64,000 nt of DNA. Origin: Bradyrhizobium septentrionale. GTDB lineage: Bacteria; Pseudomonadota; Alphaproteobacteria; Rhizobiales; Xanthobacteraceae. Below the pieces are notes generated by a model, which was not told the origin of the DNA, searched no databases, and saw only the letters and a program-made list of their open reading frames with translations. Shown here in pieces: positions 15,913 to 24,552 of this stretch. Numbering within the stretch: position 1 is the first letter of the stretch; the number at the start of each line of letters is the position of its first letter. The translations under genes were made by a program, and so were the position numbers. Location of the stretch: NCBI RefSeq assembly GCF_011516645.4, contig NZ_CP088285.1:7086501-7150500 (forward strand), given 5' to 3'.

Positions 15913-17352
15913 TCAACCCGCCGCCGGCTCGCGCGGCAGCCACAGCGAGAGCCAGCCGCCGACCGCCAGCAGCGCGACATTGCAGCCGAGCGCGATCGTG
16001 AAGGCGTGTGCGTAGTCCTCGGCCTGCGGCTGCGGCCCGAGCAGGCCGTAGAAGACGCCGCCGATCAAAGCGACGCCGAGCGCGGCGCCGATCTGAAAGG
16101 TCGAGATCATCATGCCCGATGCCAGCCCGGCATGGCGCGGATCGATGCTGCCGATCACGGCCTTGATGACCGCGGGCATCACGGTGCCGAAGCCGAGCCC
16201 GCCGCAGATCAGGCCGAAGGCGAGGCTTTGCGGCAGCGCGCCGCCGACCGACAGCATGACGATACCAAAGCCGGTCACCTGCAACGCAAAGCCCAGCGTC
16301 AGCGTGCGCGCGCCGAGCCATTGCATCACCAGCGGCGACGCGAGCGAGCTCACGAAGAAGCCGGTGGCAAAGGGCAGGGTGGCGATACCGGCCGCCAGCG
16401 GCGACTGATGCAAGCCGCTTTGCAGGTAGACCGCAAAGGTCAGGTAGAACGACGACAGCATGTAGAACGCGAGCGCCATCACCAGGCCTATGACGAAATC
16501 GCTGTTGCGCAGCAGATGCAGCGCGACCAGCGGGTCGCCGCCACGGGCTTGGAGCCGCGCCTCGAAGCGGACGAAGGCGGCGAGCATCAATGGTGAGGCC
16601 AGCAGCATCGCGATGATCCACGCCGGCCAGCCAAGTTCACGTCCCTCGATCAGCGGATAGACCAAAAGGCCGAGCGTGAGCGACAGCAGGATGACGCCGC
16701 CGATGTCGAGCCGCTGTGCGTGCTCCGCGCGGGAGTCGGCGAGGTACAGCACACCGCCGACGAACGCGACGAGGCCGATCGGCACGTTGATGAGGAAGAT
16801 CGCCTGCCAGGCCAGTCCGAACGGATGGGCCGATACCAGAACACCGCCCAGCACCTGGCCGCAGATGTTGGCAAGGCCGAAGGTCGCGCCGTAGAGGCCG
16901 AGCGCGCGGCCCTGTTCGGCTGCCGGAAACAGCACGCGGATCGAGGCAAGCACCTGCGGGGCCATCACGGTCGCGGTGAGGCCCTGCAGGATCCGTCCGG
17001 CGACAAGCACCGTGGGCGACCACGCGATGCCGCACAGCACCGACGCGATCGTGAAGCCGGCGACACCGGTCAGGAACATGCGCCGACGTCCGAAGAGATC
17101 GCCGAGCCGGCCGCCGGTGATCAGGAACACCGCGTAGGTCGCCGCATAGGCCGAGATGACGAACTGGACCTCGCTTGCGGTGGCGCCGAGATTGTCGCGA
17201 ATAGCTGGCAGCGCGAGATTGACGACGTTGAAGTCGAGGATCGGCAGGAAGGCGCCGGTCAGCAGCACGGGCAGGGCCAGCCATCGCCGCGGGTCGGCTG
17301 TCGCTGTCCGCGTGTCGTGCAATTGCAACGTCTCGGTGGTCTCGCTTGTCAC
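15913..17352 (-). CDS. MFS multidrug exporter, DHA2-like
   Basis: A 479-residue permease of the 14-helix EmrB/QacA group. Motifs are FLPILDFNVVNLALPAIRDN, the loop GGRLGDLFGRRRMFLTGVAG, and motif C-like GATFGLANICGQVLGGVLV. I chose GTG 17352 because AGGAG lies six bases upstream; the frame extends 12 codons further. It ends two bases from the stop of the preceding MFS gene, which is convergent. It is divergent from a LysR gene, with a 23-bp dyad in between. It probably exports drugs using the proton gradient. Confidence 0.9.
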   Translation of the reverse strand: MTSETTETLQLHDTRTATADPRRWLALPVLLTGAFLPILDFNVVNLALPAIRDNLGATASEVQFVISAYAATYAVFLITGGRLGDLFGRRRMFLTGVAGFTIASVLCGIAWSPTVLVAGRILQGLTATVMAPQVLASIRVLFPAAEQGRALGLYGATFGLANICGQVLGGVLVSAHPFGLAWQAIFLINVPIGLVAFVGGVLYLADSRAEHAQRLDIGGVILLSLTLGLLVYPLIEGRELGWPAWIIAMLLASPLMLAAFVRFEARLQARGGDPLVALHLLRNSDFVIGLVMALAFYMLSSFYLTFAVYLQSGLHQSPLAAGIATLPFATGFFVSSLASPLVMQWLGARTLTLGFALQVTGFGIVMLSVGGALPQSLAFGLICGGLGFGTVMPAVIKAVIGSIDPRHAGLASGMMISTFQIGAALGVALIGGVFYGLLGPQPQAEDYAHAFTIALGCNVALLAVGGWLSLWLPREPAAG

Positions 17353-17423
17353 CTGCCGCTCCTTCACTCGGCGCGCTTCGCAAGGCACGCGCCGCCGATC
17401 TTTCGGGAAGATGACCTGTCCAT

Positions 17424-17446
17424 CTGTGGTAAGGTATTATCCACAG
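17424..17446. promoter_or_regulatory. LysR-type operator between DHA2 exporter and LysR
   Basis: CTGTGG and CCACAG are perfect arms around TAAGGTATTAT. The 11-bp spacer and terminal symmetry fit the T-N11-A rule of LysR sites. It lies 72 bp from the exporter start and 22 bp from the LysR start. Confidence 0.65.
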
Positions 17447-17467
17447 ACGCGAATTGAGTTTGCAAAA

Positions 17468-18379
17468 ATGCACAGTCCGCTCGATTGGAATGACCTTCGT
17501 CTCGTCCTCGCAATTGCGCGGGAGGGCAGTCTCTCGGGCGCGGCGCGCAGGCTCGGGGTCACGCATTCCACGGTGTTTCGCCGCCTCGGCACGATCGAGG
17601 ATTCGATCGGAACGCGGTTGTTCGAACGCTTCCGCGACGGCTATGCGCCGACGCCGGCCGGCGAGACCGCCGCGGCATCGGCGGCCCGGCTCGAGGACGA
17701 GGTGCTCGCGCTCGAGCGCAAGCTGGCGGGACAGGACCTCAGGCCGTCGGGCCCGGTCCGGATCACGACGACGGATACGCTCGGTGCGGTGCTGATGCGG
17801 CATCTGCCGGCGATGCGTGCCGTGCATCCGGAGATTCAGCCCGAGATCGCCATCTCGAACACGATGGCGAACCTGACGCGCCGCGAGGCCGAGATCGCGA
17901 TCCGGCCGACGCCCGCGCCATCCGAGCTGCTGGTGGGGCGGCGCGTGGCCGATATTGCGCATGCGGTCTACGGATCGCGGGCCTATCTCGCCCGGCGCGA
18001 CGACAAGGATCTGTCTGCACACGACTGGATCGGGCTCGACGACGTGCTGGCGGGAACCGTGATCGCCGGCTGGATGCGCCACAACTTGCGTTCAACGCGG
18101 ATCGCCTGCCGGGTCGATGCACTTCCGGCGCTGCGCGACGCGGCCATCGCCGGAATGGGGCTCGCCTTGCTGCCCTGCTATGTCGGCGATCTCGCGCCCG
18201 CGCTGCGCCGCGTAACTCCGAAGACGCTTGCCGAGCCGCGATCGGCGCTGTGGCTGTTGACGCATGACGATCTCAAGCGCACGGCGCGGATCCGCGCCAC
18301 CCTCGATTTTCTGGCCAAGGCGCTCGCGTCGGAGCGTGCGCTGTTCGAGGGCAAGCGCGCCGACAGCGCGCGACGCTAG
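17468..18379 (+). CDS. LysR-family transcriptional regulator
   Basis: A 303-residue LTTR. The HTH region reads GSLSGAARRLGVTHSTVFRR, which is the variant seen in regulators that act on divergent metabolic or efflux genes. The effector domain begins near SGPVRITTTDTLGAVLMRHL, and GMGLALLPCYVGDL lies in the C-terminal lobe. Upstream in-frame codons extend into the divergent exporter gene, so ATG 17468 is the sensible start. The operator at 17424 lies just upstream. It probably controls the DHA2 exporter. The inducer is unknown. Confidence 0.9.
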   Translation: MHSPLDWNDLRLVLAIAREGSLSGAARRLGVTHSTVFRRLGTIEDSIGTRLFERFRDGYAPTPAGETAAASAARLEDEVLALERKLAGQDLRPSGPVRITTTDTLGAVLMRHLPAMRAVHPEIQPEIAISNTMANLTRREAEIAIRPTPAPSELLVGRRVADIAHAVYGSRAYLARRDDKDLSAHDWIGLDDVLAGTVIAGWMRHNLRSTRIACRVDALPALRDAAIAGMGLALLPCYVGDLAPALRRVTPKTLAEPRSALWLLTHDDLKRTARIRATLDFLAKALASERALFEGKRADSARR

Positions 18380-18391
18380 TCGGCATATGGT

Positions 18392-19309
18392 TCAGGACCC
18401 GGCAGCTTCCGTGATGGCACGGATTTCCTCGGCTGCGCGATCTGCAGGCAGCCGATGATGCTCGCGAAAGGCACCGACGAGCGTCTTCAGCACGACGCGG
18501 GATCTTGCATCCGATAACGCTGACAGCAGCACGATCTCGGACGGCGGAAGGGCAGGCAGGCCGAACCGGCGGCTGACCTCGATTGTGCCAGCCGGTGCAA
18601 GCCGGCACGAGAACACCGATGTGGCGAGGCCGGCGGCGACCGCGTCGGCGACCGCAAAAGATCCGCAGCCCAGAAAGGTCTCCGTCCACGGAATGCCCGC
18701 CGCCGCCAGCGCCCGCGTCGCGATGTTGAGCACGCCGCAGCTTGGCGAGGAGGCGGCCAGCCGCAGCGGCTCGCCGGTGCGATGGACAAAGTCCGGCGTG
18801 GCGAACCAGCCGTAGTGATCCGTCGCCAGCATCTCGCCGTCGCGGCGGTCGTCCTCGCGGCGGATGATCGCGGCGTCGATCTGGCCGCGGTCGAAGGCGT
18901 CGAGCAGGTCGCGGGAATCGTCGAGCCGGACCTCGATGGTGAGCGCCGGATCGTGCGCATGCAGCCGCGCCAGCAAGGTCGGGACCTCAGCGCCTCCGAC
19001 ATGGGTGGCGATGCCGAGCGAGAAGCGGCGGCGGCGCGCGGGCGACAGTCCCGCGACGGCGCGATCATGCGCGGCGAGCAGTTCGCGTGCGGGCGCGAGG
19101 AATTCCGCGCCCAGTGCCGACAGGCGCACCAGCCGCGGTGTCCGCTCGATCAACCTGTGGCCGACCTGGCGCTCCAGCCGCTTCAGCTTCACGCTGATCG
19201 CACCCTGCGTCGTGCCGAGCGCTTCGGCGGCGCGCGTAAAGCTCTTAAGCTCGGCGATGGTCACGAAGGTCTTCACGGCGTCGACGTCAAGCGTGGTCAT
19301 GTCAGTCAT
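18392..19309 (-). CDS. LysR-family transcriptional regulator
   Basis: A 305-residue LTTR with the HTH SFTRAAEALGTTQGAISVKL KRLE near residues 23-46. The effector domain is similar to regulators of MFS exporters. An ATG at 19300 would shorten it by three residues. It is convergent with the LysR gene at 17468, only 12 bp away, and divergent from the MFS gene at 19515. A perfect 7-bp dyad sits between this gene and the MFS gene, so that exporter is the likely target. Confidence 0.9.
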   Translation of the reverse strand: MTDMTTLDVDAVKTFVTIAELKSFTRAAEALGTTQGAISVKLKRLERQVGHRLIERTPRLVRLSALGAEFLAPARELLAAHDRAVAGLSPARRRRFSLGIATHVGGAEVPTLLARLHAHDPALTIEVRLDDSRDLLDAFDRGQIDAAIIRREDDRRDGEMLATDHYGWFATPDFVHRTGEPLRLAASSPSCGVLNIATRALAAAGIPWTETFLGCGSFAVADAVAAGLATSVFSCRLAPAGTIEVSRRFGLPALPPSEIVLLSALSDARSRVVLKTLVGAFREHHRLPADRAAEEIRAITEAAGS

Positions 19310-19333
19310 CCGGAATTGTTGTCTCTGAAATAT

Positions 19334-19371
19334 CTAGTCATCCAATTCACCAATCCTCAAGTCGTGACTAG
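19334..19371. promoter_or_regulatory. Widely spaced dyad in the LysR/MFS promoter
   Basis: CTAGTCA (19334-19340) and TGACTAG (19365-19371) are perfect inverted arms, 24 bp apart. They lie upstream of the LysR start. They could be two half-sites or a loop-forming operator. Confidence 0.45.
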
Positions 19372-19514
19372 CTTTGCGCTCTGAAGCGCCGCGGCCACCC
19401 GATTCCTGCCGCTGCTGCCTCAATACATCGTGAGTCAATCGACCGACGCTGCTGCCAGCACCCTGGCAACAGCGTGCGGTATGCCGTTGGCTCGCCACAA
19501 CAAAAGGCCTGATC

Positions 19515-21032
19515 ATGTCCACTGAACTGAGCCGCCGCGGCGCTGTCGTGCTGTCAGCCGTATGTCTAGCCTGCCTGATGTTCGGATTGGAAATCTCCAG
19601 CATCCCCGCGATCCTGCCAACGCTGGAACAGGTGCTGCATGCCGACTTCAAGGCACTGCAGTGGATCATGAACGCCTACACGATCGCGGTCACCACAGTG
19701 CTGATGGCGATCGGGACGGTGGCGGACCGCTATGGGCGCAAGCGCATCTTCCTGGTCGCGATCGCGGCGTTCGGCATCACCTCGCTGATCTGCGGCGTCG
19801 CGCAGAGCGTAGAAATGCTGATCGTCGCCAGGTTTCTGCAGGGCCTGAGCGGCGGGGCGCTGTTGATCTGTCAGATCGCGGTGCTGTCGCATGAATTCCA
19901 GGGCGGCCGGGTGCGCGCGGTCGCCTGGGGCTGGTGGGGCGTGATCGTCGGCATCGGTCTCGGTTTCGGGCCGATCATCGGTGGCGCCGTTGCGGCGGTG
20001 CTGAGCTGGGAGTGGGTGTTCCTTGTCCACGTGCTGTTCGCGGCCGTGGCGTTCGTGCTCACGATCGGCGGCGTCCGTGAATCCAGGGATCCGAAGGCGA
20101 GCGGCCTCGACGTCGCCGGCATCGTGACGATGTCGCTCGCCGTGTTCTGCCTCGCCTTCTACATCACGCAGGGGCCCGATCTCGGCTTCCTAGGCACGAA
20201 GGGGCTGGCGATCCTCGGCGTCTCCGTTGCGAGCTTCGTCGCGTTCCTCGTTGTCGAAAAAGTCAGCCGGCGGCCGATGTTCGACTTCTCGGTATTCCGG
20301 ATCCCGGCGTTCTCCGGCTCGATCATCGGCTCGGCCGCGATGAACCTCAGCTACTGGCCGTTCATGATCTATCTGCCGATCTGGTTTCACGCCGGCCTCG
20401 GCTATGACAGCGTGTCCGCCGGTCTCGCGTTGCTCGCCTATACGCTGCCGACATTGGTGATGCCGCCCTTCGCCGAGCGCCTGTCCTTGCGCTATCGGCC
20501 GGGCCTGATCATCCCAGCGGGGCTGTTCATCATCGGCGCGGGATTCATCCTGATGAAGTTCGGCAGCGCCGCTGCGCAGCCCGACTGGCTGACGATGCTG
20601 CCGGGCTGCCTGATCGCCGGAATTGGCCTCGGCATCACCAACACGCCGGTCACCAACACCACGACCGGCTCGGTGTCGAGCGACCGCGCCGGCATGGCCT
20701 CCGGGATCGACATGAGCGCGCGGATGGTCTCGCTCGCGGTCAACATCGCGCTGATGGGTTTCATCCTGGCGAGCGGGGTGCTGGCGCATCTGAAGGCGGT
20801 GCTGCCGGCGCTGGATGGCGCGCAACTGCGCGTCATCGCCGAGCGGATCGCGGCTGGTGACGTTGCAGCGTCGCCCGAGCTGACCGGCCCGGTCGTGCAT
20901 CAGGCGCTCGCCAGCGGCTTCGGCTGGGTGATGCTGTATGGCGGCGTCGGCGTCTGGATCATGGCCGCGACCAGTCTGCTGATCTTCAACGCGCGGCCGG
21001 TGCGGCAGGCCGAGGTTCAATGCACCAAGTGA
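19515..21032 (+). CDS. MFS transporter, DHA2-like
   Basis: A 505-residue membrane protein with about 14 helices. Motifs are SSIPAILPTLEQVL in helix 1, the loop GTVADRYGRKRIFLVAIAAF and the helix-5 motif GWWGVIVGIGLGFGPIIGGA. The N-terminal section lacks a signal peptide, as is normal for MFS proteins. ATG 19515 has AAGG nearby. It is divergent from a LysR gene that probably controls it. It resembles EmrB-type drug exporters, but the substrate is unknown. The last 20 residues are polar and cytosolic. Confidence 0.9.
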   Translation: MSTELSRRGAVVLSAVCLACLMFGLEISSIPAILPTLEQVLHADFKALQWIMNAYTIAVTTVLMAIGTVADRYGRKRIFLVAIAAFGITSLICGVAQSVEMLIVARFLQGLSGGALLICQIAVLSHEFQGGRVRAVAWGWWGVIVGIGLGFGPIIGGAVAAVLSWEWVFLVHVLFAAVAFVLTIGGVRESRDPKASGLDVAGIVTMSLAVFCLAFYITQGPDLGFLGTKGLAILGVSVASFVAFLVVEKVSRRPMFDFSVFRIPAFSGSIIGSAAMNLSYWPFMIYLPIWFHAGLGYDSVSAGLALLAYTLPTLVMPPFAERLSLRYRPGLIIPAGLFIIGAGFILMKFGSAAAQPDWLTMLPGCLIAGIGLGITNTPVTNTTTGSVSSDRAGMASGIDMSARMVSLAVNIALMGFILASGVLAHLKAVLPALDGAQLRVIAERIAAGDVAASPELTGPVVHQALASGFGWVMLYGGVGVWIMAATSLLIFNARPVRQAEVQCTK

Positions 21033-21083
21033 AGGAGATGTCGCCGCGCCCGCCCCGGGATAGCGGCGGGCAGGCGGCAGGAT

Positions 21084-21503
21084 TCATTTCACGAGAGAGA
21101 GCAGCGGCTTGTCCTTCTCGACGATATAGGTCGCAAGCTCGCTGGCGGTGACATTGCCGACGTTCTTCGCCGCATGGATCGTACCGGCGGGGATGAACAG
21201 CACGTCGCCGGCCTTCAGCGTTGCCGGCGGTCTGCCGTCGACCTCGTATTCGAACGTGCCGGCGAGCACATAGATGATTTCTTCTCCGGGATGGGTGTGC
21301 CGGCCGAATGCCTTGCCGGGCGCGATGTCGACACGCACCTGGACGGCTTCACGTCCGGGCGCGCTGAGGTCGTGGCGCTGCAGGTCGGTTCGCGCGATGC
21401 CGGCCGGTTGCTGGGCCTGCGCGGTCGGGATCGTCAGGAAACTTCCGGCGATCAGGGCCGCTCTTGCGAAGATGCGCGTCGCCTTCATCAGTCTGCTGGT
21501 CAT
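21084..21503 (-). CDS. Secreted cupin-domain protein
   Basis: A 139-residue protein with a signal peptide (FARAALIAGSFLTIPTAQA) and one cupin domain. The metal-binding motifs are visible: GRHTHPGEEIIYVLAGTFEY supplies two His and a Glu, and PAGTIHAAKNVG supplies the third His. Such periplasmic cupins may bind a metal and small ligands or act as simple oxygenases or isomerases. I chose ATG 21503 because AGGAG lies upstream. The frame is open 14 codons further. It is followed, on the same strand and upstream in coordinates, by the ohr gene, but the gap of 79 bp makes an operon uncertain. Confidence 0.88.
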   Translation of the reverse strand: MTSRLMKATRIFARAALIAGSFLTIPTAQAQQPAGIARTDLQRHDLSAPGREAVQVRVDIAPGKAFGRHTHPGEEIIYVLAGTFEYEVDGRPPATLKAGDVLFIPAGTIHAAKNVGNVTASELATYIVEKDKPLLSLVK

Positions 21504-21582
21504 TTTGAACTCCTGTGCTTCGTCGTCCGACCGCCGAGCCGGCAAGCGGCCGGCCCGCGTCGGAGGTCGTCATGCGCGCGTT

Positions 21583-21984
21583 TCAGACGAGCGTGGTCGT
21601 GACGTCGATGTTGCCGTGGACCGCCTTGGAGTAGGGGCAGATGCCGTGCGCAGCTTCGATCAGCTGTTGCGCAACCTCGCGCTCGACACCGGGAACGTGA
21701 ACGTTGAGGCGCGCGCTCAGGAAGAAGGCGCTACCGGCCTGGTTCAGATCGATCTCGGCGTCGACCTCGGGCTCGCTCGCGAGCTTGACCTTGCGTTGTC
21801 CGGCGGCGAGCTGGAGCGCGCCGATGTAGCAGGCCGACCAGGCGGCCGCGAACAGGTTTTCGGCGGCGGGGTGCGGCTGCGGCAGCTTGACGTCGAGGAA
21901 GCCGTCGCGCGAGCGGGCGGCGCCGTTCGCCCCGGCAGTGACGTGGGTCTTTCCGGTGACGAGAACCTTGGCATTGGCGGTCAT
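21583..21984 (-). CDS. ohr: Organic hydroperoxide resistance protein
   Basis: A 133-residue OsmC/Ohr-family peroxidase. The two catalytic Cys are Cys52 in AAAWSACYIGAL and Cys116 in EAAHGICPYSKAV, matching the Ohr subgroup. Ohr reduces organic hydroperoxides in the cytosol using lipoylated proteins as reductant. ATG 21984 has AAGGAG upstream. It is divergent from a MarR-type gene that keeps the OhrR sensor Cys, with two dyads in the shared promoter. This is the classic ohr/ohrR arrangement. Confidence 0.95.
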   Translation of the reverse strand: MTANAKVLVTGKTHVTAGANGAARSRDGFLDVKLPQPHPAAENLFAAAWSACYIGALQLAAGQRKVKLASEPEVDAEIDLNQAGSAFFLSARLNVHVPGVEREVAQQLIEAAHGICPYSKAVHGNIDVTTTLV

Positions 21985-22008
21985 GGCGAGCTCCTTTTGG
22001 ATGTAGAT

Positions 22009-22024
22009 AGATCGTATACGATCT
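22009..22024. promoter_or_regulatory. OhrR operator 1
   Basis: AGATCGTATACGATCT is a perfect 16-bp palindrome, 25 bp upstream of the ohr start. It is the most likely OhrR-binding site that represses ohr. Confidence 0.7.
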
Positions 22025-22081
22025 AATCGGATGCGTGTTGAAATAGACCTCGCGTCCGGCGGTGTCAAGCACTTCCGATTT

Positions 22082-22095
22082 AATCGGATACGATT
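22082..22095. promoter_or_regulatory. OhrR operator 2
   Basis: AATCGGATACGATT resembles operator 1 (ATCG-GATA-CGAT) and sits 38 bp upstream of the ohrR start. It probably mediates autoregulation. Confidence 0.55.
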
Positions 22096-22132
22096 TATAT
22101 TGGTCCGGACTCCACGAACTCCGGAGACGCCC

Positions 22133-22600
22133 GTGACCCGCCCCGCCAAGGCCGACACCAAAGGCCGAAAACTCTCGAATTTTCTGTGCTTTGCGGTCTA
22201 TTCGGCCAATCTGGCCTTCGGCCGCGCCTACAAGCCGCTGCTGGACGCGGTCGGCCTGACCTACACCCAATACATTGCCATGGTGGCCCTGGCGGAGGCC
22301 GACGAGCAGACCGTCAGCGCGCTCGGCGAGAAGCTGTTTCTGGAATCCAACACGCTGACGCCGATCCTCAAGAAGCTGGAGCAGAGCGGCTATATCAGCC
22401 GCGTCCGCGATCCCGCCGACGAGCGGCAGGTGCGGGTCAGCCTGACGCCGGCGGGAAGGCGCCTGCTCGACAAGGACATCAACTTCTCGCTGATCGAGGC
22501 AACCGGGCTCGGCGACGAGTTTCCCGTCGTGCAGAAGAGCGTCGTCAGACTGCGCGACAATCTGCTGCACAACACGCGCGGCGATCCGAAGAAGGGGTGA
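22133..22600 (+). CDS. ohrR: MarR-family organic peroxide sensor
   Basis: A 155-residue MarR protein with the OhrR signature: reactive Cys19 in NFLCFAVYSANLAFG, then TYTQYIAMVALAEADEQTVS and the wing DPADERQVRVSLT. Oxidation of this Cys by organic peroxides releases the repressor from DNA. I chose GTG 22133, which has CCGGAG eight bases upstream; the open frame extends to 22031. It is divergent from ohr. A single conserved N-terminal Cys without an obvious second one near the C-terminus suggests the one-Cys type. Confidence 0.92.
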   Translation: MTRPAKADTKGRKLSNFLCFAVYSANLAFGRAYKPLLDAVGLTYTQYIAMVALAEADEQTVSALGEKLFLESNTLTPILKKLEQSGYISRVRDPADERQVRVSLTPAGRRLLDKDINFSLIEATGLGDEFPVVQKSVVRLRDNLLHNTRGDPKKG

Positions 22601-22714
22601 TCCTGCCGGGCTAAATTGTAACGCGCTGTATCCGCACCGCGTCGTTCCGCATTTTCGCCACGGCCCAACCGGCAACTCCGCCCCGCGTTGTGATGATGCG
22701 GAGGAGGAATCAGT

Positions 22715-23203
22715 TTGCGCGGAAGATCGTCATCGATCTGCGGGATGATTGCCACAATGAGCCTGCTCTGCGCGGCCATCTCCGCTGCATCCGCGCAACC
22801 GGCTCCATCAGATCAGGAGCATCGTCGCGAGGCGGGCGGAGATCGTCCGCCGGCGAGCACGGCCGAGATATGGGACGCCAATCGTGATGGCGTTTATACC
22901 TGCGACGAGTGGAAGGCCTATCTCGGACGGCTGTTCGATCGTGCCGACCGCAACCACGACGGCAATCTCACGCCTGCGGAGTTCGAGGGCGTTCGCAGGA
23001 CCGGCAGCGCGCTCGCCGACGCGGATTTCGGCTATTTCGACGAGAACCAGGACGGCAAGATCACGCGCACCGAGTTCGTCGGCAAGCCGAACGAGTTCAT
23101 TCTGCAGAACGACAAGAACGGCGACTGCCGCGTCACCCAGGACGAGCTCAAGAATACCGGAACGGACCAGAAGCGACCGGCAGGCAGGGGCAAGAAATCC
23201 TGA
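22715..23203 (+). CDS. Exported protein with four EF-hand loops
   Basis: A 162-residue protein with a signal peptide (MIATMSLLCAAISAASAQP) and four EF-hand loops. These are DANRDGVYTCDEW (from residue 54), DRNHDGNLTPAEF (78), DENQDGKITRTEF (109) and DKNGDCRVTQDEL (133). Each keeps Asp at positions 1 and 5 and an acidic residue at 12. The last has Cys instead of Gly at position 6. It probably binds Ca2+ in the periplasm. The start is a TTG at 22715, supported by GGAGGA seven bases upstream; ATG codons at 22745 and 22757 are alternatives. It is convergent with a histidine kinase gene, eight bases away. Confidence 0.87.
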   Translation: MRGRSSSICGMIATMSLLCAAISAASAQPAPSDQEHRREAGGDRPPASTAEIWDANRDGVYTCDEWKAYLGRLFDRADRNHDGNLTPAEFEGVRRTGSALADADFGYFDENQDGKITRTEFVGKPNEFILQNDKNGDCRVTQDELKNTGTDQKRPAGRGKKS

Positions 23204-23211
23204 CGCCCGGC

Positions 23212-24552
23212 CTATCCAAGGGCGTCCTCGTGAAGCGGCCGGCGCGACGAATGCGACCCGCCGCGATCCGGTTCCTGGCGCGGGGCGGCTGGCAGCACAA
23301 TGCGGACGAGAAGGCCGTGCGGGACATTGTTGTGCAGCGACAGCCCGCCGCCATGCCCACGGACCACGGCGTCGGCGATCGAAAGGCCAAGTCCGAACCC
23401 GCTTTTCTCATCCATGGTGCGCGCCTCGTCGCCGCGGACGAAGGGCTTTAGCATTTCGGCGCGGCGGTGTTCGGGAATCCCCGGACCGTCGTCCGCGACG
23501 TCGATGGTGGCCCGGTCGCTGGACGTGGTCAGCCGGATCTCCACCTCGCTTCCGAAGCGCAGGGCATTCTCGACCAGGTTAGTCACGGCGCGGCTGATCT
23601 CGCCTGAGCGGATCATCAGCGACGTTCTGTTCGGGCCCTGGTAGCGCACGACATGGCCGCAATCGGAGAATTGCTCGCTGATCGTTTGCAACAGGGCGGC
23701 CACGTTGACGAGGGTTGGCTTCGCCGCGCTGCCGCCGCTCAGGAACGACAGCACGGATTCCAGCATCGCCTGCATCTGGTCGAGGTCGTGAAGGGTTTCC
23801 GCGCGGTGGGCGTCGTTCTCGATGTATTCTGATCTGAGCCGCAGCCGGGTGATGGGTGTGCGCAAATCGTGGCTGATCGCGGCGAGCATGCGCGTGCGGT
23901 CGTTCATCAGGCTCGTGATGCGTTCGCGCATCTGATTGAGCGCGACCGCCGCGGCGCGGATTTCCTCCGGGCCCGTCTCGGGAAGCGGTGCAGCCGCCTG
24001 GCTGATGCTGAAATTCTCGGCGGCACGGGCGAACGCGGACAGCGGAGCGCTGAGCGCGCGCCCGGCCCACACGCCGAGCAGCGTGACGCTGACGAACAGG
24101 AACAGGAACGTACTCAGCCAGAATACGCCAATGAAGGGCGGCATTTTCGACGGGCCGATCGTTGCCTCGAACAGGGCGCCGTCCGGCAACCGAACCGCCG
24201 CCGGTGCGGTCTTCGCGGAAAACTCATCGACATCGTCGACGGCTGGCGCATTGGACGAGGCATCGTCGGACGAGCCCGGGTCAGCGCGCAATGTGAAGTG
24301 CAGCCGCGGAAAGGCCCGATCGGCCGCCTGCAACAGCGTTGCGCGATTGGCCGCAGGGGTCACAGCCAGAAGCTTGGCAATCAGCTGGAACTGATGGATC
24401 GGCCGGTCCGCAAACGATCGCGGCTTCTGGCTGGTGAAATACAGCCCGATCAGCGCGTGGATCAACACCAGCGAAAGCAGGATCAGCGCCGCGATCTGGC
24501 CGCTGATCCGCCGGAAACTGAAAAGCGCGGCAATCCTGCGGGTCCAGCTCAT
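23212..24552 (-). CDS. Sensor histidine kinase
   Basis: A 446-residue EnvZ-like membrane sensor. One helix lies near residues 19-40 (QIAALILLSLVLIHALIGLY) and a second near 139-160, with a periplasmic domain of about 100 residues between them. A HAMP linker follows. The phosphoacceptor is His228 in AAISHDLRTPITRLRLR. Then come the N box NLVENALRFG and the G boxes DDGPGIPEHRR and GFGLGLSIADAVV. The periplasmic domain is not recognised. Its ATG overlaps the stop of the upstream response regulator (ATGA), so they form a coupled two-component system. Confidence 0.93.
   Translation of the reverse strand: MSWTRRIAALFSFRRISGQIAALILLSLVLIHALIGLYFTSQKPRSFADRPIHQFQLIAKLLAVTPAANRATLLQAADRAFPRLHFTLRADPGSSDDASSNAPAVDDVDEFSAKTAPAAVRLPDGALFEATIGPSKMPPFIGVFWLSTFLFLFVSVTLLGVWAGRALSAPLSAFARAAENFSISQAAAPLPETGPEEIRAAAVALNQMRERITSLMNDRTRMLAAISHDLRTPITRLRLRSEYIENDAHRAETLHDLDQMQAMLESVLSFLSGGSAAKPTLVNVAALLQTISEQFSDCGHVVRYQGPNRTSLMIRSGEISRAVTNLVENALRFGSEVEIRLTTSSDRATIDVADDGPGIPEHRRAEMLKPFVRGDEARTMDEKSGFGLGLSIADAVVRGHGGGLSLHNNVPHGLLVRIVLPAAPRQEPDRGGSHSSRRPLHEDALG

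Noticed and set aside
14595..15980. Open minus-strand frame of 461 codons
   Set aside because: It is antisense to the MFS gene and has no recognisable motif.
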